A stretch of 48,854 nt of DNA from Salibaculum sp031581025 (GTDB lineage Bacteria; Pseudomonadota; Alphaproteobacteria; Rhodobacterales; Rhodobacteraceae): the NCBI RefSeq assembly GCF_031581025.1, contig NZ_JAVLCA010000018.1; one strand, 5' to 3'. The position numbers were made by a program, and so were the translations under genes. The notes beneath the pieces are model-generated. The model was not told where the DNA came from, did no database searches, and saw only the letters and a program-made list of their open reading frames with translations. The first letter of the stretch is position 1. Each line of letters opens with the position of its first letter. Below are positions 34,688 to 41,939 of the stretch, piece after piece.

Positions 34688-35263
34688 TTACTTCATCTGG
34701 CGGCGCAGGCGGTCCAACGCCAGCCGTATCCTTGATTTTATGGTCCCCAGCGGTAGGCCTGTCTGCTCGGCGATCTCGCTGTGCGACAGCTCTCCGTAAT
34801 AGGCCTTGAGGATCAGGTCCTTCTGCTTGTCGGGCAGGTCCGCGATGGCCTGGCCCAGTTTTCGTGTCTCCTGCTGGAGCACCATGGCCTCGCCCTGCTC
34901 TGGCTCGGCCTCGGGGCCCCATGGCAGGTCCTCGGGTTCGGGGCGGCGTTCCTTGCGAAGGATGTCGATCTTGCGGTTCCGCGCCACCGTGAAAATCCAG
35001 GTCGAGACGCTGGCCTTTGCCGGATCGAACATGTGCGCCTTGCGCCAGAGCGTGGTCATGACCTCCTGCGTGCATTCCTCGGCAAGCTCAGGACTTGCCC
35101 CCGATTTCATCAGGAACGCCTTTACCCGCGGGGCGAAATGCCCGAACAGCTCGGCAAAGGCCGCCTGATCCTGGCGGTCCCGGATCGCCTCGACCTGGGC
35201 CACCCAGGCCATGCGGTCCGCCGCGGCCGACTTTTTCAGTCCTGATTGTCTCACCTTGGCCAT
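34688..35263 (-). CDS. rpoE: ECF sigma factor RpoE (ChrR-controlled)
   Basis: 191 residues. Region 2: FAELFGHFAPRVKAFLMKSGA then ECTQEVMTTLWRKAHMFDP and STWIFTVARNRKIDILRKE. Region 4: LPDKQKDLILKAYYGELSHSEIAEQTGLPLGTIKSRIRLAL. This is the ECF group of Rhodobacter sphaeroides RpoE. I chose the ATG at 35263 with AGAGGGG just upstream. A longer frame starting at 35356 would begin at the predicted transcription start and is unlikely. Autoregulated: its own promoter is of the RpoE type. Confidence 0.94.
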   Translation of the reverse strand: MAKVRQSGLKKSAAADRMAWVAQVEAIRDRQDQAAFAELFGHFAPRVKAFLMKSGASPELAEECTQEVMTTLWRKAHMFDPAKASVSTWIFTVARNRKIDILRKERRPEPEDLPWGPEAEPEQGEAMVLQQETRKLGQAIADLPDKQKDLILKAYYGELSHSEIAEQTGLPLGTIKSRIRLALDRLRRQMK

Positions 35264-35360
35264 TGCCCCTCTTGCTCGCATCGCCTGCGTCGCAGCATAA
35301 GGGGCCGCGCGCCGGTTCGCATCCGCATTCGTCAGGGTGGCGGTATCGGTCAACATGTGA

Positions 35361-35390
35361 GATTTACGCGCGGTTTCGATCCCCGGATCA
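35361..35390 (-). promoter_or_regulatory. RpoE-type promoter of rpoE-chrR
   Basis: On the minus strand TGATCC (35390-35385), 18 bases, then TAAATC (35366-35361). Same spacing as the rpoH2 promoter. Gives a leader of about 90 nt before rpoE. Confidence 0.8.
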
Positions 35391-35422
35391 AAAAGTTTTC
35401 ACCTGGGTTCACCCCTGTTTTT

Positions 35423-35452
35423 CGATCCATGTCACGGGGGCTGCCGTAACAC
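35423..35452 (+). promoter_or_regulatory. RpoE-type promoter of the divergent flavoprotein operon
   Basis: CGATCC (35423-35428), 18 bases, then TAACAC (35447-35452), 30 bases before the first ATG. One mismatch to TGATCC. The two -35 elements of the divergent promoters are about 33 bp apart, back to back. Confidence 0.7.
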
Positions 35453-35482
35453 CCCTGACCAACAAGCACGAATGGAGACAAG

Positions 35483-36778
35483 ATGCCCTCTCAAGCAGGC
35501 GCGAGCCGTCAATCGAGGATTGCCGTGATCGGCGCCGGGATATCGGGCATGGGGGCCGCGCACGAACTGTCGCGCGATCACCAGGTCGTGCTCTTCGAGG
35601 CGGAGCCGCGCCTTGGTGGCCATGCGCGCACGCGGATGACGGGGCTGCGGGGCGATCAGCCCGTGGACACCGGGTTCATCGTCTTCAATTACGCCAACTA
35701 CCCGCACCTGGCCGCGCTTTTCGACGAACTGGACGTGCCGGTGATCAAGTCCGACATGAGCTTCGGGGCCTCGGTCGACGGGGGCCGTTTCGAATACGGC
35801 CTGAATTCCCTCAATGCGGTCTTTGCCCAGCGGCGCAACGTGCTGCGCCCGTCCTTTCTGCGCATGTGCCGCGATGTGATGCGGTTCAACGCGCGGGGAC
35901 TGGACCTGGCCGGCGACCCGGATCTGACCGTCGGCGGTCTGCTCGACCGTCTCGGCGCCGGGGCCTGGTTCCGCGACTACTACATCCTGCCGCTGTCCGG
36001 CGCGATCTGGTCGACGCCCAAGGAAAAGATCCTCGATTTCCCCGCCCATGCCATGATGACTTTTTTCAAGAACCATGCGCTGCTGGGCGTCTATGGTCAG
36101 CACCAGTGGTACACGGTCAAGGGCGGCAGTCAGGAATACGTCAGCCGCCTGTGCCAGTCCATGGCCCAGCGGGGCGTGGCGATGCGGCTGGGCTGCCCGG
36201 TCGATGCCGTGCGCCGCACCGCCAGTGGTGTCGAGATCAAGGTCGAGGGCGCGGATTGGGAGGCCTTCGACGAGGTCGTCTTTGCCAGCCACTCGGACCA
36301 GTCCTTCCGGATGCTGGCCGACCCGACCGAGGCTGAACGCGCCAGCGTCGGCAATTTCCGCTATCAGCCCAACACCGTCGTGTTGCATTCCGACCCTTCG
36401 GTCATGCCGCGCCGGCGGGCCGTCTGGTCGTCGTGGAACTATACCGAGGCCCCCGACAAGCGCACCGAGAAGATCGACCTGACCTACTGGATGAACTCTC
36501 TGCAAAGCTGGCTGGACGAACCGCTCTTCGTGACGCTCAACACCACCCGCCCGATCCGCGAGGAACTGATCTGGGACGAGGTCACGCTGCACCACCCGGT
36601 CTATGACCTGGCAGCGCTCGAGGCCCAGCGGACCTGCGCCCGGATCAACGGCGAGAACGGCACCTGGTTCTGCGGGGCCTGGATGAAGGATGGTTTCCAC
36701 GAGGATGGCCTGTCTTCGGCCATGGACGTGGTCGAGGGCATCCGTGCAAAGACCACGGCGCGTCTGGCGGCGCAGTGA
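35483..36778 (+). CDS. FAD/NAD(P)-binding amine-oxidase-like protein, fatty-acid modification operon
   Basis: 431 residues. N-terminal FAD loop VIGAGISGMGAAHEL with EAEPRLGGHA; VDTGFIVFNYANYPHL is typical of the flavin amine oxidases found with cyclopropane fatty acid synthase genes. In R. sphaeroides the first gene divergent from rpoE is of this type and, from memory, has been linked to a desaturation step (UfaD) in furan fatty acid synthesis. That link is recalled, not tested here. GGAG lies 5-8 bases before the ATG. No methyltransferase is in this operon, so methylation would need a gene elsewhere. The stop overlaps the next GTG by 4 nt. Confidence 0.85.
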   Translation: MPSQAGASRQSRIAVIGAGISGMGAAHELSRDHQVVLFEAEPRLGGHARTRMTGLRGDQPVDTGFIVFNYANYPHLAALFDELDVPVIKSDMSFGASVDGGRFEYGLNSLNAVFAQRRNVLRPSFLRMCRDVMRFNARGLDLAGDPDLTVGGLLDRLGAGAWFRDYYILPLSGAIWSTPKEKILDFPAHAMMTFFKNHALLGVYGQHQWYTVKGGSQEYVSRLCQSMAQRGVAMRLGCPVDAVRRTASGVEIKVEGADWEAFDEVVFASHSDQSFRMLADPTEAERASVGNFRYQPNTVVLHSDPSVMPRRRAVWSSWNYTEAPDKRTEKIDLTYWMNSLQSWLDEPLFVTLNTTRPIREELIWDEVTLHHPVYDLAALEAQRTCARINGENGTWFCGAWMKDGFHEDGLSSAMDVVEGIRAKTTARLAAQ

Positions 36779-37533
36779 CAGCCGTTCAGCACATACCGGG
36801 CGAGACCTGGCACGGCCGCAAGGGCGCAGTGAAGAACGCCTTCGCCTATTCCATCGACTACGTGCTTGTCGATGCCGAGGACGGGGCGCCCGCCCATCCG
36901 TCGCTGTTCGCGCGCAACGGGCGCGGGGCGATGTCGCTGCAGGATCGCGATCACGGCGGTCCGCCGCATCAGGGCCGCGGGGCGGCCTGGGTCCGGGACG
37001 TGCTGCGCCAACATGGGCTGGCCCGGCCCGTGCGGATCGAGCTTCTGGCGCAGCCGCGCGTGCTGGGCCACGTCTTCAACCCGGTCAGTTTCTGGCTGTG
37101 CCGTGACGGGCAGGGGGCCCTGACCTGCGTGATCGCCGAGGTAAGCAATACCTTCGGCGACCGCCACTCCTACCTGTGCCACCATGACGATCAGCGCGAA
37201 ATCCGGCCCGTGGATACCCTGGAGGCGCGCAAGGTCTTTCATGTCTCGCCCTTCCAGGACATCGGCGGCGGATATCGCTTCAACTTCAAGATCACCGACG
37301 ACCGGGTCGCGATCCGGATCGACTTCTCGGATGGCGAGAACGGCCTGGTGGCGACGCTTGCCGGCCCGCGCAAGCCCCTGAGCAACGGCACGATCCTGCG
37401 CGCGATGCTGCGCCGGCCGTTTGGCTCGCGCCGGGTGCTGGCGCTGATCCATTGGCAGGCGCTCAAGCTGTGGTGGAAGGGGGCGGGGTATCGGATGCGT
37501 CCAGACCCGCCCGCCGACGAGGTCAGCCGATGA
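36775..37533 (+). CDS. DUF1365 family protein
   Basis: 252 residues starting at GTG within the upstream stop. DUF1365 signatures: HIPGETWHGRKGAVKNAF at the N-terminus, LGHVFNPVSFWLC and EVSNTFGDRHSYL in the middle, KVFHVSPFQDIGGGYRF near residue 155. DUF1365 genes regularly accompany cyclopropane-fatty-acid-like enzymes and the flavin oxidase upstream, so a role in acyl-chain modification is inferred. No membrane segment seen. Confidence 0.87.
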   Translation: MTAVQHIPGETWHGRKGAVKNAFAYSIDYVLVDAEDGAPAHPSLFARNGRGAMSLQDRDHGGPPHQGRGAAWVRDVLRQHGLARPVRIELLAQPRVLGHVFNPVSFWLCRDGQGALTCVIAEVSNTFGDRHSYLCHHDDQREIRPVDTLEARKVFHVSPFQDIGGGYRFNFKITDDRVAIRIDFSDGENGLVATLAGPRKPLSNGTILRAMLRRPFGSRRVLALIHWQALKLWWKGAGYRMRPDPPADEVSR

Positions 37534-38765
37534 GCGCCACCGCCCAGCGGCTGCCCGCCTATGCGGGCTTTGCCGCCGTGCTTTCGGGCGCGGGCCTGCC
37601 GATCTACATCTACGCGCCCAAGTTCTATGCCGACAATTACGGCGTCAGCCTGGCGTTGCTGGGCGTGGTGCTTTTCGGGTTGCGGCTTCTGGACGTGGTC
37701 CAGGATCCGGCGCTGGGCTGGGTCAGCGAGCGCCTGCGCCGCTTGCGGCCGGGCGCGGCCACGCTGGGGGCCGGGCTGCTGGCCCTGTCGATGCTGGGCC
37801 TGTTTGCCGTGGCCCCGCCCATCGCGCCGGTCTGGTGGTTCGGGCTGACCATCACCGGGCTGTTCACCGCCTTCAGTTTCCTGACGATCACCTTTTATGC
37901 CCAGGGCGTGGCCAAGGCCGAGGGCCTGGCCGGGGGCCATGTGCATCTGGCTGCCTGGCGCGAGACCGGGGCGCTTCTGGGGGTCTGCCTGGCCGCCGTC
38001 GCGCCCACGCTGCTGACCGGGCTGGTGATCGCCCCCTATGCGGTCTTCGCCGGGGGCTTTGCCGTGGTGGCCGGGCTGGCCGCGCTTGCCATGCTGCCCG
38101 AGTGGTCAGCCCGCGGGCACGCCGCGCCGCCCGCACGCATCGGGATGATCCTGCAGGACCGCGTCGCGCGGCGTCTTCTGATCCTCGCGCTGGTCAATGC
38201 CGCGCCGCTGGCGGTCTCTTCGACGCTGTTCCTGTTCTTCGTGGAAAGCCGTCTGGCCGCGCCGGGCTGGGAGGGGCCGCTGCTGGTGCTGTTCTTCCTG
38301 GCCGCCGCCGCCTCGGCCCCCGGCTGGGGCGCGCTGGCGCGCCGCTTCGGGGCGCGGCCCGTGCTACTGGCGGCCATGGTTCTGGCGGTGGTCTCCTTCG
38401 GGTTCACCCTGATGCTCGGGGCCGGGGACACCATACCCTTTGCGGTGATCTGCGTCGCCTCGGGGGCGACCATCGGGGCCGACCTGACCCTGCTGCCGGC
38501 CATGTTCGCGCGGCGCATGGCCGCCATCGCGCCCAATGCCGGGCAAGGCTTCGGCCTGTGGTCGCTGGTCAGCAAGTTCACCCTGGCGCTGGCCGCCGCG
38601 GTGTTGCTGCCCCTGCTGGAATGGACCGGCTTTCGCGCCGGGGCCGAGGCCCAGCCCGAGGCCGCCCTGGCCATACTGACGGTGCTCTACGCACTGGTGC
38701 CGTCGGTGCTGAAACTCGTGGCGATCGCGCTTCTGGCGGCCACGCAACTGGAGGAAACCACATGA
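37530..38765 (+). CDS. MFS/GPH-type membrane transporter
   Basis: 411 residues with about 12 hydrophobic segments, starting in the DUF1365 stop (ATGA). The early motif FGLRLLDVVQDPALGWVSERL is like the TM2-3 loop of the glycoside-pentoside-hexuronide cation symporters. Substrate is unknown. Because it is embedded in a lipid-modification operon, it may move a lipid or act in the membrane rather than import sugars; this is inference. Confidence 0.85.
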   Translation: MSATAQRLPAYAGFAAVLSGAGLPIYIYAPKFYADNYGVSLALLGVVLFGLRLLDVVQDPALGWVSERLRRLRPGAATLGAGLLALSMLGLFAVAPPIAPVWWFGLTITGLFTAFSFLTITFYAQGVAKAEGLAGGHVHLAAWRETGALLGVCLAAVAPTLLTGLVIAPYAVFAGGFAVVAGLAALAMLPEWSARGHAAPPARIGMILQDRVARRLLILALVNAAPLAVSSTLFLFFVESRLAAPGWEGPLLVLFFLAAAASAPGWGALARRFGARPVLLAAMVLAVVSFGFTLMLGAGDTIPFAVICVASGATIGADLTLLPAMFARRMAAIAPNAGQGFGLWSLVSKFTLALAAAVLLPLLEWTGFRAGAEAQPEAALAILTVLYALVPSVLKLVAIALLAATQLEETT

Positions 38766-39340
38766 CTGCGTTCTATATCCTGCTGGGGATGGCGCTGGTC
38801 ATCGCGCTGATGATCCTTGGACGCCGGATTGGCGGTTTCACCGCCCAACGCCCGGAGGATTACTCCGATGGCCCGGTTTTCAACGTCCGGACCGTTCTGA
38901 ACGGTCCGCTGGCCTGCGAGGGCGTGATCTATGGCCCGACCGGACGTGTCGCTTCGCGCTTTGTCGCGCGCTTCGAAGGCAGCTGGGAGGGCAATGTCGG
39001 CACCCTGCGGGAAGTCTTCGACTATGATAGTGGCAGTCACCAAGAGCGTCAGTGGCTGTTGCGCCTGGGCAATGAAGGTCGGATACAGGCGACGGCGCCC
39101 GATGTGATCGGCACGGGCGAGGGCGCGCAGCACGGATCGGCGGTGCGCCTGAAATACCGCATCAAGTTGACCGAGGAGGCGGGCGGCCACGAATTGGACA
39201 CGGTGGACTGGATGTATCTGATGCCCAATGGCACGATCATGAATCGCAGCCAGTTCCGCAAGTTCGGAATCAAGGTGGCCGAGCTTGTCGCCACCATGCG
39301 CCCGATCCACGGTGATGGCGAGATGACGCCGGGCGCGTGA
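38762..39340 (+). CDS. DUF3833 family protein
   Basis: 192 residues, with an N-terminal hydrophobic anchor (about 3-20) and a beta-rich soluble part (GPLACEGVIYGPTGRVASRFVARFEG, DTVDWMYLMPNGTIMNRSQFRKFGIKVAEL). DUF3833 proteins are a usual partner of DUF1365 and CFA-like genes. It overlaps the transporter stop by 4 nt. Function is unknown; a lipocalin-like lipid carrier at the membrane would fit the context. Confidence 0.85.
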   Translation: MTAFYILLGMALVIALMILGRRIGGFTAQRPEDYSDGPVFNVRTVLNGPLACEGVIYGPTGRVASRFVARFEGSWEGNVGTLREVFDYDSGSHQERQWLLRLGNEGRIQATAPDVIGTGEGAQHGSAVRLKYRIKLTEEAGGHELDTVDWMYLMPNGTIMNRSQFRKFGIKVAELVATMRPIHGDGEMTPGA

Positions 39341-39414
39341 GGCCCGGTCTGTGACCGGCGCGGGGACAGGCGCTTAGGGAAAAGGGCGGCCAGGGTCGCC
39401 CGGAAGGAGTAAAC

Positions 39415-40149
39415 GTGAGAGAGTTTGCAGGAAAACGCTACTGGGTGGTCGGCGCCAGCGAGGGGCTGGGCCGCGCCGTGGCCCACCACCTCAGCCGGGC
39501 GGGGGCCGAGCTGATCCTCTCGGCGCGGTCCACCGAAAGCCTTCAGGCGCTGGCCGAGGAGCTATCCGGCAAGGCCCATGTGCAGCCCATGGACATCGGC
39601 GACGACGAGAGTGTCAGGAAGGCCGGTGAGGCCGTGGGCGCGGTGGACGGGGTGGTCCTGCTGGCCGGGGTCTACTGGCCCTTCGCCGCGCAGGACTGGA
39701 ACGCCGAGCAGGCCACCGCCATGGCCAATGTCAATTTCACCGGCTTCATTCGCGTGCTGGGGCAGGTCGTGCCGGGCATGGTCGCGCGGGATGCGGGCCA
39801 TATCGTCATCACCTCGTCGCTGACCGGGTTCCGCGGGCTGCCGGGGTCCATCGGGTATACCGCCTCCAAGGCGGGCACCATGAGCCTGGCCGAATGCATG
39901 CACGCAGACCTGCGCCGCACCGGCGTGGATGTGCAGGTGGTCAATCCCGGCTTCATCCGCACCCGGTTGACCGACAAGAACGACTTTCGCATGCCCTTCA
40001 TCATGGAACCGGCCGCCGCCGCGCAGGAGGTTTTCGAGCACATGCAGACCGACGTTTTCAAGTGCAGCTTTCCGACGGTGTTTTCCTGGGTCTTCCGGTT
40101 GTCGCAATTCCTGCCGGACTGGGCGTATTATCGCCTCTTCGGGCGCTGA
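39415..40149 (+). CDS. SDR family NAD(P)-dependent oxidoreductase
   Basis: 244 residues. Cofactor loop VVGASEGLGRAVA (a TGxxxGxG variant), catalytic Ser in ITSSLTGF and the YTASK catalytic Tyr/Lys pair, followed by NPGFIRTRLTDK. GTG start at 39415 with AAGGAG about 6 bases upstream. It lies 74 bases after DUF3833 and is probably the last gene of the RpoE-controlled operon, as in Rhodobacter. Substrate unknown; lipid ketone or alcohol would fit. Confidence 0.9.
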   Translation: MREFAGKRYWVVGASEGLGRAVAHHLSRAGAELILSARSTESLQALAEELSGKAHVQPMDIGDDESVRKAGEAVGAVDGVVLLAGVYWPFAAQDWNAEQATAMANVNFTGFIRVLGQVVPGMVARDAGHIVITSSLTGFRGLPGSIGYTASKAGTMSLAECMHADLRRTGVDVQVVNPGFIRTRLTDKNDFRMPFIMEPAAAAQEVFEHMQTDVFKCSFPTVFSWVFRLSQFLPDWAYYRLFGR

Positions 40150-40231
40150 GCTTGTCATGGATCAAGGTGGCGTGCCAATCTGAATCGCAAGATAGACGGG
40201 CGAACGGGACAGCAAGCTGCGGGAGGATCCG

Positions 40232-40558
40232 ATGCTGAACATCACTGTCGACAAGGTCGCCGAGGTCATCATCCTCGCGCGGGAATTGGACCGGGCCGAG
40301 GCCGAATTCGACGCCTTCGTCGGCGGCCTGACCGAAGAGGAACAGGCCGGCCTTGTCGCGATCATGTGGATCGGGCGCGGCTCCTACGAACCCGAGGAAC
40401 TGGCCGAGGCCACCCGCCACGCCAGTGCCGAGGCCAGCACCCCGACGGAAACCTACCTCAAGGGGTCGCCGCATCTGTCCGACCACCTCGAGAACGGGCT
40501 GGACGCGCTGGGCATTTCCGCCAGCGCCGAGGAAGACGCGCTCTATCAGGACAGGTAG
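40232..40558 (+). CDS. DUF3775 domain-containing protein
   Basis: 108 residues, acidic and helical, matching DUF3775 (DKVAEVIILARELDRAEAEF, VAIMWIGRGSYEPEELAEA, YLKGSPHLSDHLENGLDALG). Function unknown. GGGAGG lies 6 bases before the ATG. It stands alone after the SDR gene and before a decayed stretch. Confidence 0.83.
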   Translation: MLNITVDKVAEVIILARELDRAEAEFDAFVGGLTEEEQAGLVAIMWIGRGSYEPEELAEATRHASAEASTPTETYLKGSPHLSDHLENGLDALGISASAEEDALYQDR

Positions 40559-40638
40559 GCACGCAAGACCCGCGCGGGGCGGTGCCGGATGCCCCGCGTC
40601 GATCGGGGCCGCGCGGCCACGGCCCGGGAGCTGGGCTG

Positions 40639-40725
40639 ATGGATCGTACCTTCGGCATCTTGAAACGGCTCGACGAGGACCGGGGCGTGACCTTCCTGCT
40701 GGCTGAACAGACCACCATTGGGGCG
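40639..40725 (+). pseudogene. fragment of a LivF-type branched-chain amino acid ABC transporter ATPase
   Basis: In one frame the bases read GLMDRTFGILKRLDEDRG then VTFLLAEQTTIGA. This closely resembles the segment after Walker B in LivF proteins (typically ...FGILKRLN..GVTFLLAEQNT). No Walker A, signature or Walker B precedes it, and unrelated sequence follows. The 309-base gap 40559-40867 otherwise holds only GC-rich non-coding sequence. It is most likely a relic of a deleted or inserted liv cluster. Confidence 0.45.
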
Positions 40726-41317
40726 CATCCTGTCACCCAAGACGCGGTTACCCGGCCGGCACCCCCTGGCGCCGCGGACGTGCCCCTCTGCGTAGTGGGG
40801 GCAGGGCGGCGCAGATGCCGCGACCGGCGCGCCGACCGCCGCCGCACGCGCGGGCTGGCGTAACCCGTTGCGTGCTTTCCTGGCCATACCGCTGCCCGAG
40901 GACATGCATGAGGCTCTCGTGGAGGTGCAGGCCGATCTGCCGGGCCGCCCCGTGCCCGAGGAGACCCTGCACCTGACGCTCGCCTTTCTGGGCGATGTGA
41001 CACCGCAAGAGCTGGACGAGCTGCACCTGGAGCTTACCGGGCGCATCCTGCCGGGTTGCGATCTGGCCGTGACCGGTTTGGCGGGCTTTGGCGGCCGCAC
41101 CCCGCGCCTGATCACTGCCGAGGTCGCCAGCTCCGCCGCGCTGTCGGCGCTGCACCGTGCCGTCATGGGGGCGGGTGCGCGCCGCTGGGCTGGACCTGCC
41201 GCGCGCGCGGTTTCGTCCGCATGTGACGCTGACCCGCCTGCGCCCACGCCCCGATCCGGTGGAACGGCGCAAGCTGGACGCGGCGCTGACCGAGCTGGCG
41301 GGCCTGCACCTGCCGCC

Positions 41318-41372
41318 CGCGCGCGCCGCGGTTCTGGGGCTGTACCGGTCGCAGCTGACCCCAAGTGGCGCG
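41318..41372 (+). repeat. 55-bp exact direct repeat, left copy at the N gap
   Basis: Identical to 41473-41527, and directly abuts the run of Ns. This is the pattern of two contig ends that share a 55-base overlap but were scaffolded instead of merged. Confidence 0.97.
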
Positions 41373-41472
41373 NNNNNNNNNNNNNNNNNNNNNNNNNNNN
41401 NNNNNNNNNNNNNNNNNNNNNNNNNNNNNNNNNNNNNNNNNNNNNNNNNNNNNNNNNNNNNNNNNNNNNNNN
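41373..41472. other. assembly gap of exactly 100 N
   Basis: Unresolved bases of the conventional length for a gap of unknown size. The flanking 55-bp repeat suggests the true gap length is zero or negative. Confidence 0.98.
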
Positions 41473-41527
41473 CGCGCGCGCCGCGGTTCTGGGGCTGTAC
41501 CGGTCGCAGCTGACCCCAAGTGGCGCG
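41473..41527 (+). repeat. 55-bp exact direct repeat, right copy at the N gap
   Basis: Second copy of 41318-41372; see that entry. It encodes the same thpR residues (RAAVLGLYRSQLTPSGA). Confidence 0.97.
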
Positions 41528-41578
41528 ATCCACCATGAACTGGCCGCTTATCCGCTGGCTCACGGCCCCGCCGGGTGA

Positions 41579-41939
41579 CGGCGGCCTGGCCAGTGCCGAT
41601 CAAAGGCTCGCCTGCGTCCTGCCGCCCATGAACCTGACGCGAGACGCCGCGCCACTTGTCCATGTTATTGTATGACACGGGCCGATTCGGCCGTATGGTT
41701 GGGGATGGTGAGCGATGCCCCGCATGCCCGCGTGGCGGGCCGGCCGCCGACATGGCGCGGCAGCCTGCGCGGATCGGCCGGGCCGGCCGTGGCCCGGCCA
41801 TGTCTGAGGCGCTCGGCAGCGCATGGGCTGCGTCCAGCATGTCGCCGGACCGGGGCGGCCACCCTGCCGCTGTAGGTCCGGGGGCGTCGGCCGCCGCGGT
41901 CAGCGCCGCCGCCTTGATACCTGAGGAAAGGAGACCAAA
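41579..41939. other. 361-base intergenic region with GC palindromes
   Basis: No gene recognised. GGCCGA/TCGGCC lies around 41681-41693. A 9-bp stem GGCCGGGCC (41776-41784) / GGCCCGGCC (41791-41799) has a 6-nt loop. AAAGGAG at the right end is the ribosome site of the following gene. Short open frames here show no family resemblance. Confidence 0.5.

Larger units (their letters stand above)
40868..41578 (+). pseudogene. thpR: RNA 2',3'-cyclic phosphodiesterase (2'-5' RNA ligase family), frameshifted and gapped in the assembly
   Basis: Starts with a TTG (RAFLAIPLPEDMHEAL). The first HxT motif, LHLTLAFLG, lies in the opening frame. The second, RPHVTLTRL, lies in the +1 frame, and the switch occurs in the G-runs at 41167-41175 (one extra G). 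A 100-N gap then interrupts it. If the 55-bp repeat flanking the gap is collapsed and one G removed, the length is 555 bp (505+51-1), a clean 184-codon frame ending LAAYPLAHGPAG at 41578. Family members are about 180 residues. The gene is therefore probably intact in the organism, and the lesions are assembly errors. Confidence 0.8.

Noticed and set aside
41160..41180. Programmed ribosomal frameshift in thpR
   Set aside because: The site is a plain G-run without a slippery heptamer plus pseudoknot, the family is not known to use frameshifting, and it lies beside a contig end.
41373..41472. Tandem duplication or mobile insertion hidden in the N run
   Set aside because: The gap is exactly 100 N and the flanks are an exact 55-base overlap that restores the gene when merged, which favours a scaffolding artefact over biology.
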